The position numbers and the translations under genes are program-made. Positions 1 through 4,052 of a DNA stretch of 8,985 nucleotides are shown piece after piece. The number at the start of each line of letters is the position of its first letter. Position 1 is the first letter of the stretch. The notes below the pieces were generated by a model. The model had not been told where the DNA came from, made no database searches, and worked only from the letters and a program-made list of their open reading frames with translations. Source of the stretch: Thermomicrobiaceae bacterium (lineage in GTDB: Bacteria; Chloroflexota; Chloroflexia; Thermomicrobiales; Thermomicrobiaceae); the NCBI GenBank assembly GCA_007124395.1, contig SLFF01000034.1, positions 1-8,985 of the forward strand. The letters run 5' to 3'.

Positions 1-165
1 CACCATCAGAATGAAGGTAATGAGCACGATAGCCCCAGCCATCGCCAACTTGTGATGGCGGAACTGGCGGAATGCGTCACTCCAGAGTGAGCGAGGCTTC
101 TTGGCCCTGAGCGTGCCCAGATCCTTGAGGCTCCCGCCCTCAGCGGTGGTACTGGCTTCAGACAT
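1..165 (-). CDS. DppC-type ABC transporter permease, N-terminal part only
   Basis: This is the first 55 codons of an inner-membrane permease, cut by the left edge. It starts at the ATG at 165, preceded by a GGAGG about 10 nt upstream. The start reads MSEASTTAEGGSLKDLG, a hydrophilic cytoplasmic tail. The following stretch contains SLWSDAFRQFRHHKLA and then the beginning of a hydrophobic segment, AMAGAIVLITFILMV. The pattern of a charged tail, then a W-x-x-x-F-R-x-x-K-L-A-type stretch, then the first membrane helix is typical of DppC/OppC permeases. It lies 36 nt downstream of a DppB-type permease, the usual order for a heterodimeric peptide/nickel/glutathione-type importer. The EAA loop that would contact the ATPase lies outside the window. 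The substrate cannot be told from this fragment. Confidence 0.85.
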   Translation of the reverse strand, partial: MSEASTTAEGGSLKDLGTLRAKKPRSLWSDAFRQFRHHKLAMAGAIVLITFILMV

Positions 166-201
166 ACGTTGATTCCTCCCCCATCATAGACGATTAGTGG
201 A

Positions 202-1176
202 CTATTCGTACTTGATGCGCGGATCGAGCACGCCATACATGATGTCCGCAATCAGATTGAAAAAGACCACCAGAATCGAGAATATGAAGGTAATCGCCAT
301 AACCACCGGCGTGTCGTTGTTCTGGATCGACGTGATCAACAGCGCCCCGATCCCCGGAACCCGGAAGATCTGCTCAGTGACCACTGCGCCGGTGAAGATC
401 GTTGGAATTCCCAGCGCGATGATTGTCACCACGGGAATCAGCGCGTTCCGGAGTGCGTGGCGGAAGACCACCACCCGGCTACTCAGGCCTTTAGCGCGAG
501 CGGTTCGCACGTAATCCTGATGGATCGTCTCGAGCATGGCCGCACGAGTGTACCTGGTCAGCACCGCCGCCTGGAACATTCCGAGCACCGCAATCGGCAT
601 GATCATCATGCGAACACGGTTCCAGAGCGCTTCCAGCCCCTCGCCATCAACGGTACTCCGATAGACCGAGGGTAATGTTGGTAAGCCCCAGTCCCCGAAC
701 TTCACGCTGAACAAAAGAATGAACAGCAGGCCGGTGAAGAATGTCGGCAACGAGAATCCGACGAACGCGAGCGTCGTCGCCACGTTATCGAACACCGAAT
801 ACTGTTTGACCGACGAGATCACACCAATCGGAATTGCGATCAAAACCGCAACTATATAGGCAGACCCCACCACCATAATCGTTGTCGGTAACCGTTGAAC
901 CAACAGGTCACTGACTGGCGATCGTGTCTGGAACGAGTAACCGAAGTCACCCTGTGCCAGTGACGATGCCCAGCGCACGTATCGCACCGGAACCGGATCG
1001 TCTAGCCCCATACTCGCTCGCAACCGCTGCTGAACTTCCGGCGGAACTGCCGGGTTCAATGCAAGGTCCGAGAGCGGATCGCCGGGGGCAAGCGCGAGAA
1101 TCGTAAAGATGACCAGACTGATCGCGATCAATGTCGGGATCGCGATCAGCAGGCGCCGTACGATATACCTTGTCAT
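202..1176 (-). CDS. DppB/OppB/GsiC-family ABC transporter permease
   Basis: This is an integral-membrane subunit of a peptide-type ABC importer, 324 residues, normal for the family. The N-terminus MTRYIVRRLLIAIPTLI begins the first helix and is followed by the family's LAPGDPL stretch near residues 28-35. A periplasmic loop with R-A-S-M-G-L-D-D-P (53-61) and GDFGYSFQT (76-84) is characteristic. The EAA motif, which docks on the ATPase, is around residues 221-250 (DYVRTARAKGLSS followed by FRHALRNALIPV). The C-terminus has V-L-D-P-R-I, also typical. The ATG at 1176 has only a weak upstream purine run (GGGAAG), and its first bases overlap the TGA of a small upstream reading frame with a much stronger ribosome site, so translation may be coupled. 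The DppC partner follows after 36 nt. No binding protein precedes it. Being next to hyuAB suggests, but does not prove, import of a cyclic amide or peptide-like compound. Confidence 0.93.
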   Translation of the reverse strand: MTRYIVRRLLIAIPTLIAISLVIFTILALAPGDPLSDLALNPAVPPEVQQRLRASMGLDDPVPVRYVRWASSLAQGDFGYSFQTRSPVSDLLVQRLPTTIMVVGSAYIVAVLIAIPIGVISSVKQYSVFDNVATTLAFVGFSLPTFFTGLLFILLFSVKFGDWGLPTLPSVYRSTVDGEGLEALWNRVRMMIMPIAVLGMFQAAVLTRYTRAAMLETIHQDYVRTARAKGLSSRVVVFRHALRNALIPVVTIIALGIPTIFTGAVVTEQIFRVPGIGALLITSIQNNDTPVVMAITFIFSILVVFFNLIADIMYGVLDPRIKYE

Positions 1177-1232
1177 TGGGCCTGCTTCCCAGGTTCACCG
1201 TGTGTGTCCCAATTTGCACACCACACCACCAC
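1173..1232 (-). CDS. Possible 19-codon leader peptide overlapping the permease start
   Basis: A perfect AGGAGGT sits 4 nt before a GTG codon at 1232. From there the frame reads MVVWCANWDTHGEPGKQAQ and stops at a TGA that overlaps the permease ATG (ATGA arrangement). The permease's own ribosome site is weak, so ribosomes ending on this short frame could restart at the permease. Two more GTG codons follow the first in frame, so the exact start is uncertain. The peptide matches no family I know and contains two Trp and one Cys. It could also be a chance frame with the AGGAGGT serving another role, but a full-length consensus site placed this way is unlikely to be random. Confidence 0.42.
   Translation of the reverse strand: MVVWCANWDTHGEPGKQAQ
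1196..1216 (-). repeat. Direct repeat copy A in the permease leader
   Basis: On the plus strand this reads CACCGTGTGTGTCCCA followed by ATTTG. It matches copy B at 1315-1335 at 17 of 21 positions, including an exact CACCGTGTG core, and the copies are 119 bp apart in the same orientation. This copy lies inside the short leader reading frame, 20-40 nt before the permease ATG. It could be a paired regulator site or the trace of a small duplication. Confidence 0.4.
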
Positions 1233-1236
1233 CGAT

Positions 1237-1243
1237 ACCTCCT
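1237..1243 (-). promoter_or_regulatory. Consensus Shine-Dalgarno AGGAGGT far from the annotated permease start
   Basis: This is the strongest ribosome-binding sequence seen in the window, about 60 nt upstream of the dppB-like ATG. That is too far to serve the ATG directly. It is correctly placed for the GTG at 1232, and so supports the leader reading frame described separately. Confidence 0.5.
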
Positions 1244-1307
1244 CCGCGAGTCTTTACGCTCCTGTAAACCGCTTGCAAATCAGATCCTTTAATCATCTCA
1301 GCAACCA

Positions 1308-1327
1308 CACTCCACACCGTGTGAGTG
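1308..1327. promoter_or_regulatory. Imperfect palindrome, candidate operator or RNA hairpin
   Basis: CACTCCACACCGTGTGAGTG has outer arms CACTC/GAGTG and inner arms ACAC/GTGT, broken by one unpaired base. It lies between the hyuB stop and the dppB-like gene, about 135 nt upstream of the permease ATG and downstream of the candidate promoter at 1373-1402. It could bind a dimeric regulator or fold in the 5' leader of the permease mRNA. Confidence 0.35.
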
Positions 1328-1335
1328 CCATTCTG
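1315..1335 (-). repeat. Direct repeat copy B in the permease leader
   Basis: On the plus strand this reads CACCGTGTGAGTGCCA followed by TTCTG, the partner of copy A at 1196-1216 (17/21 identical). Its first half is also part of the inverted repeat at 1308-1327, so this copy could be the stronger of two binding sites. Confidence 0.4.
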
Positions 1336-1372
1336 ATTCACTTTACAGAGACAGTGTCCTCGCGTTCCGGGG

Positions 1373-1402
1373 ATAATACTTGAAAGGCGGTTAATCCGTC
1401 CA
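1373..1402 (-). promoter_or_regulatory. Candidate sigma70-type promoter for the permease operon
   Basis: On the minus strand TGGACG (4/6 to the -35 consensus) is followed after 18 nt by TATTAT (5/6 to the -10). Transcription would begin near 1366 and give a leader of about 190 nt carrying the palindrome, both repeat copies and the short frame. The site overlaps the candidate hyuB terminator hairpin at 1384-1406, so the two readings partly compete. Confidence 0.35.
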
Positions 1403-1406
1403 CCTT
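1384..1406 (-). terminator. Weak candidate terminator hairpin after hyuB
   Basis: Read on the minus strand, AAGGTGG pairs with CCGCCTT (7 pairs, one wobble) around a 9-nt loop. It is followed by a moderately T-rich stretch beginning TTCAAGTATTAT. It lies about 65 nt past the hyuB stop. The tail is poor, so termination would be partial at best. Confidence 0.27.
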
Positions 1407-1472
1407 CTGAACACAATTCCGGCAAATCCATTGACTGTAAGGAAAGCGCGAGATTGCTGGAGCGTCGATGGC

Positions 1473-3215
1473 TCAGGCATAACGCTCCCGCGGACGATCC
1501 ACCAGTAACCCCGGCTGCCCGCGCAACTTCGCCGTCGCATCTGTGTCGACTTCGAGTGTTTTCGGGTCGATCACAACACCGTATCGATCTCTGGCAGCTT
1601 CCACGCTCACCAATCCATCGACCACGTCCTCGGCAACCGCCTTCGGGTCGCGCTCCGCCGGCGAAAAGAATCCACCACCACCCGGCAGCCCGAGCGAAAT
1701 CCGCATTTCAGGGGCGAACTCACGCATCCCTTTCTGATCGATCACGGTGCCATCACTCAGCTCGATATGAGCCAGCGCCCCTGGCTCTCCGCCGGCATAG
1801 CCAGCGGCCGGATAGCGGGTCCGATCGAACAGGGCCGAGAACGTCCAGGGATGGCCGTTAGTCACGCCGACGTCCATAGTCTGTCCGAGGCCACCACGGA
1901 ACTTGCCGGGGCCTCCCGAATCCTGCCGATACTCCCGCTTGAAGATATGGATCGGTGCGAGCGACTCGATTACCTCGGCGGGCACGCCAGAGATACCACT
2001 GGGGAATGCCGTCGAGCTGATCCCGTCGGTTGTCGGACGGGCACCGGTTCCACCGGTCGAAAACCAGACATAGGTCCAGAGCGAGCCATCATCCTGCTTG
2101 CCAGACAGCTGCATACTCCAGATATTGGCAGCGCCCTCGGCCAGCACTCGCTCGGGAAGCGCTTCAGCCAGTGCCCCGAAAATCGCACCGGGCAGAAAGT
2201 GGCCCAGAATGTGACGTCCACAAACCGGCGCCGGATGCTGGGCATTGAGAATCGAACGCTCTGGCGCCATCACGCGAACCGGTCGAAAGCTGCCTTCGTT
2301 GTTGGGCACTTCGGGAGCCAGCGCGCACTTCAGGGCGTAGGTGGTGTAGGCGTGGGTGTAGTTCAGCACCACATTGATCCCGTAGCCACTCTCGGGAGAA
2401 CTCCCCGCCCAGTCAACCTCCAGCTCGTCGCCCCGTTTGCGGATGGTCACTGCCAGCTTGACTGGAGCCTCGTAGCCGTCCGAAAAGACTTCATTTGAGT
2501 AATCGCCATCCGGGAGTTTAGCGATCGCTTCCCGCATCGCGTTCTCCGACCGGCTGATGATCTCGTCTGCCAGTGGTTCGAGCGTCTCCAGCTCGAACTC
2601 CTCCATGAACTGGAGCAGGTACTGTCCACCGACGTCGTTGGCGACAACCAGTGCGTGGATGTCCCCAATCACCGGCTCCGGAGCGCGACAGTTGGCGGCG
2701 ATGAGCTTGAACAGCTCCCGGTTCTCTTCGCCAGCCATGTAGAGTCTGGTGATCGGCACGAAGAGCCCCTCTTCGTAGACGGAACGGGCATCGGTGCCCA
2801 TACCTCGACCACCGATATCGAGCGCATGACAGGTGTTCCCGAAGAACCCCACGAGTAGTCCGTCACCGTTGAAGATCGGCGTGATAACGGTGAAATCATG
2901 CAGGTGACCTGACGTCTTCTGCGGGTCGTTGGTAATCAGTACATCGCCCGGCCGGAGTGTGTCGGCCGGGTACTCCGCCAGGAAGTAGTGAATGCAGGTC
3001 GCCATCGCGTTGATGTGCCCCGGAGTTCCGGTTACTGCCTGCGCGATCATATTCCCGCGTGTGTCGAACACCCCGGCGGAGAGATCACCCGACTCCCGAA
3101 CGATGGTCGTGAATGAAGTACGCATAAGCGCTGCGGCCTGTTCATTGACCACGGCAATCAGCCGGTTCCAGAGAATCTCGAGTGTGATCGGATCGAGCTT
3201 AGTGGTCTTGCTCAC
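1473..3215 (-). CDS. hyuB: Hydantoinase B / oxoprolinase beta-type subunit
   Basis: This is the B subunit of an ATP-dependent hydantoinase/5-oxoprolinase/acetophenone-carboxylase-type enzyme, cytoplasmic, working with HyuA. It is about 580 residues, normal for the family. Recognisable blocks in order are LDPITLEILWNRL near the start, RESGDLSAGVFD (about 40-51), GTPGHINAM (63-71), TNDPQKTSGHLHDFTVITP (95-113) and CHALDIGG (129-136). Later come SGGPGKFRGGLGQ and a C-terminal ERDP-x-AV-x-EDVVDGLVS-x-EAARDRYGVV stretch. The usual N-D-P-Y-x-G-G-T-H-L-P-D motif is replaced by a GHLHD version, which suggests a side clade with its own substrate. I chose the GTG at 3215, which has AAAGGG about 8 nt upstream; an in-frame GTG at 3233 would add six residues but has no usable spacing. 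hyuA lies upstream, separated from it by a PPOX-fold gene and a terminator-like hairpin. The substrate is not determined. Confidence 0.93.
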   Translation of the reverse strand: MSKTTKLDPITLEILWNRLIAVVNEQAAALMRTSFTTIVRESGDLSAGVFDTRGNMIAQAVTGTPGHINAMATCIHYFLAEYPADTLRPGDVLITNDPQKTSGHLHDFTVITPIFNGDGLLVGFFGNTCHALDIGGRGMGTDARSVYEEGLFVPITRLYMAGEENRELFKLIAANCRAPEPVIGDIHALVVANDVGGQYLLQFMEEFELETLEPLADEIISRSENAMREAIAKLPDGDYSNEVFSDGYEAPVKLAVTIRKRGDELEVDWAGSSPESGYGINVVLNYTHAYTTYALKCALAPEVPNNEGSFRPVRVMAPERSILNAQHPAPVCGRHILGHFLPGAIFGALAEALPERVLAEGAANIWSMQLSGKQDDGSLWTYVWFSTGGTGARPTTDGISSTAFPSGISGVPAEVIESLAPIHIFKREYRQDSGGPGKFRGGLGQTMDVGVTNGHPWTFSALFDRTRYPAAGYAGGEPGALAHIELSDGTVIDQKGMREFAPEMRISLGLPGGGGFFSPAERDPKAVAEDVVDGLVSVEAARDRYGVVIDPKTLEVDTDATAKLRGQPGLLVDRPRERYA

Positions 3216-3248
3216 GCGGCCACCCTTTCTCACCTTTTCAGCAGACGA

Positions 3249-3263
3249 GCTCCCCGAGGGAGC
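3249..3263 (-). other. Small hairpin in the hyuB 5' leader
   Basis: GCTCCC and GGGAGC pair perfectly around a 3-nt loop, about 33 nt upstream of the hyuB GTG. There is no T-tract after it. It would sit at the very 5' end of a transcript from the candidate promoter at 3270-3298 and could stabilise that mRNA. Confidence 0.3.
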
Positions 3264-3269
3264 CGGTTC

Positions 3270-3298
3270 ATGCTACCGGTTTGGGCGATCACAGGCAA
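3270..3298 (-). promoter_or_regulatory. Candidate hyuB promoter
   Basis: On the minus strand TTGCCT (4/6) is followed after 17 nt by TAGCAT (4/6). It begins in the T-tract of the terminator at 3294-3338. It is the only reasonable promoter-like pair between that terminator and hyuB, and a separate hyuB promoter would be expected if the terminator is efficient. Confidence 0.3.
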
Positions 3299-3338
3299 CA
3301 AAAGAACGTCCGGCGAACTCCGCAGAGCGCACCGGACG
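3294..3338 (-). terminator. Intrinsic terminator between the PPOX gene and hyuB
   Basis: Read on the minus strand, CGTCCGGTG pairs with CGCCGGACG (9 pairs, one wobble). An inner GCTC/GAGT helix is separated from it by a single mismatch and closes a 4-nt loop. The stem is followed at once by TTCTTTTGTTGCC, a T-rich tract. This is the best terminator in the window. It lies about 135 nt past the PPOX stop and about 80 nt before the hyuB start, so it either ends the hyuA-PPOX transcript or attenuates entry into hyuB. Confidence 0.62.
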
Positions 3339-3424
3339 GACGAGGTGGGTTACCGCCGCGGGGGACGGCGGCTCAGGTGGTGGAATGAACATTGATCTAG
3401 CCGAAGCAGAATCAGATCATCTGT
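3296..3424 (-). ncRNA. Candidate structured leader or small RNA upstream of hyuB
   Basis: A possible transcript of about 127 nt would run from just after the TACAAT box at 3429-3434 to the terminator tail near 3296. Its minus-strand sequence holds three hairpins in a row. The first (3387-3426) has arms GAACA/TGTTC, TGATCT/AGATCA and a GC-UUCG-GC tip. The second (3353-3371) is CCGCCG/CGGCGG with a 7-nt loop. The third is the terminator stem. A 39-codon frame (MFIPPPEPPSPAAV...) begins at 3392, but it has no ribosome site. I recognise no known riboswitch family. The start site is only predicted, so the 5' stem may be partly untranscribed. Confidence 0.33.
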
Positions 3425-3426
3425 TC
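3387..3426 (-). other. 40-nt two-part hairpin with UUCG loop
   Basis: On the minus strand GAACA pairs with TGTTC. After a small internal loop TGATCT pairs with AGATCA. The tip is GC-TTCG-GC, an exceptionally stable tetraloop in RNA. Eleven outer base pairs are uninterrupted except for a 2x1 internal loop. It lies in a non-coding gap and is either an RNA element or a long imperfect operator. Confidence 0.45.
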
Positions 3427-3428
3427 GG

Positions 3429-3457
3429 ATTGTAGCGAACACTGGACCTTCGGGAAA
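3429..3457 (-). promoter_or_regulatory. Possible promoter for the leader or small RNA
   Basis: On the minus strand TACAAT (5/6 to the -10) lies 17 nt after TTTCCC (3/6 to the -35). The -10 is good and the -35 poor, so an activator or an alternative sigma factor might be needed, or the site may be fortuitous. It sits just beyond the PPOX stop codon. Confidence 0.27.
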
Positions 3458-3475
3458 CTGTACCGAGGGACAGTT
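3456..3475 (-). other. Inverted repeat overlapping the PPOX stop
   Basis: AACTGT/ACAGTT arms of 6 bp flank an 8-nt loop, and the outer base reaches the TGA of the PPOX gene. No T-tract follows. It may protect the mRNA 3' end or weakly terminate transcription. Confidence 0.27.
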
Positions 3476-3948
3476 CAGGCAGATCGTTGGTCAGGAATCC
3501 GGGCAACCCAGCTACCAGAGCGCATGATCTGTCGATCCTGCAGTTCATCCGGGTTTCGCCACGCCTGGATTTGATCCGGCGTCAGAGAGATGAGCGAGTA
3601 GAAGCCAGTCGGTTGCCGTGCGTCGAACCCGCAGCTCTCTGCGTGGGCGTCCCAGATCGGGTCGTCATCTGGTGGTGCCGAGATCTCCACCGGGCCTTCA
3701 ACGATGGCAACGTCTCTGGTCGGGCCGATGGCGATCCTCGCCCAACCGGCTCTGCGGAGATTCCGTGCGGTCACGCTCTTCCCGGGCAACGCCATGATGA
3801 ACGCCTGGCCGGTCCAGTGAAACGAGAGCGGCACCAGGTGAGCATTGCCATCGGCGCTGGCAGAGGCGACCCAGGCGTCTTCCTCGATGGCGAACAGCTC
3901 CAGGACATCACGAATGCGCTGCTCGGCCGAGCGAACTGACGAACTCAC
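3475..3948 (-). CDS. Pyridoxamine 5'-phosphate oxidase-fold (PPOX) protein
   Basis: A 157-residue cytoplasmic split-barrel protein of the family that binds FMN or the deazaflavin F420. The recognisable core is WVASASADGNAHLVPLSF (about 25-42), then a W-x-G-x-x-F-I-M-A strand. SVTARNLRRAGWARIAIG (about 58-75) follows, and then TRDVAIVEGPVEI. The S-x-T-A-R-N-L stretch usually contacts the cofactor phosphate. These small proteins act as oxidoreductases or cofactor-binding proteins, and the sequence alone does not fix the substrate or cofactor. The start is a GTG at 3948 with GGAG about 6 nt upstream. It lies 104 nt after hyuA and is followed by a terminator before hyuB, so it is probably co-transcribed with hyuA. 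Its place between the two enzyme subunits suggests it serves the same pathway, for example a redox step on the ring substrate or product. That role is an inference. Confidence 0.85.
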   Translation of the reverse strand: MSSSVRSAEQRIRDVLELFAIEEDAWVASASADGNAHLVPLSFHWTGQAFIMALPGKSVTARNLRRAGWARIAIGPTRDVAIVEGPVEISAPPDDDPIWDAHAESCGFDARQPTGFYSLISLTPDQIQAWRNPDELQDRQIMRSGSWVARIPDQRSA

Positions 3949-3972
3949 GATGACTCCGATCGACTCACGACA

Positions 3973-3991
3973 GTCTCACGCTACCTGAGAC
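3973..3991. other. Inverted repeat upstream of the PPOX gene
   Basis: GTCTCA and TGAGAC form perfect 6-bp arms around 7 nt, about 25 nt before the PPOX GTG. It could be an operator or an mRNA-processing hairpin between hyuA and the PPOX gene. Three CTCACG hexamers (3944, 3964, 3975) cluster here as well. Confidence 0.3.
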
Positions 3992-4000
3992 GATATCAAC

Positions 4001-4012
4001 GCGCTTTCGCGC
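4001..4012 (-). other. Short GNRA-type hairpin between hyuA and the PPOX gene
   Basis: On the minus strand GCGC-GAAA-GCGC forms a 4-bp stem with a stable GAAA loop, 40-50 nt past the hyuA stop. Only weak T content follows. Together with the stems at 3973-3991 and 4018-4035 it makes a run of three hairpins in a 104-nt gap. Confidence 0.27.
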
Positions 4013-4017
4013 AGACC

Positions 4018-4035
4018 ATACGAAGAATGTCGTAT
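4018..4035. other. Inverted repeat just after hyuA
   Basis: ATACGA and TCGTAT form perfect 6-bp arms around a 6-nt loop, 18 nt past the hyuA stop. It is followed by TTTCTC only on the plus strand, so it is not a good terminator for hyuA. It may slow transcription or protect the hyuA 3' end. Confidence 0.3.
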
Positions 4036-4052
4036 TTCTCCCGGCGCCAAGC

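Noticed and set aside
1195..1431. 78-codon minus-strand frame in the hyuB-permease gap
   Set aside because: It has no ribosome site, covers the candidate promoter and palindrome, and its GTHTV residues simply come from a direct-repeat copy.
1431..1436. Plus-strand TTGACT as a -35 box
   Set aside because: No acceptable -10 follows at 16-18 nt, and it would point into the antisense strand of hyuB.
1767..2498. 243-codon plus-strand open frame inside hyuB
   Set aside because: It is a shadow of hyuB on the opposite strand with no recognisable domain.
3344..3361. Plus-strand GGTGGGTTACCGCCGCGG, resembling the T-box core GGTGGTACCGCG
   Set aside because: It has extra bases inside the core, lacks a specifier stem, and no plus-strand gene follows it. 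It is mostly one arm of the CCGCCG/CGGCGG stem.
3335..3371. Minus-strand CGGCGGTAA followed by GTCCG, resembling a piece of the FMN riboswitch
   Set aside because: The other conserved FMN-riboswitch helices and the paired GGCGGT-x-AGTCC elements are missing, so the likeness is only local.
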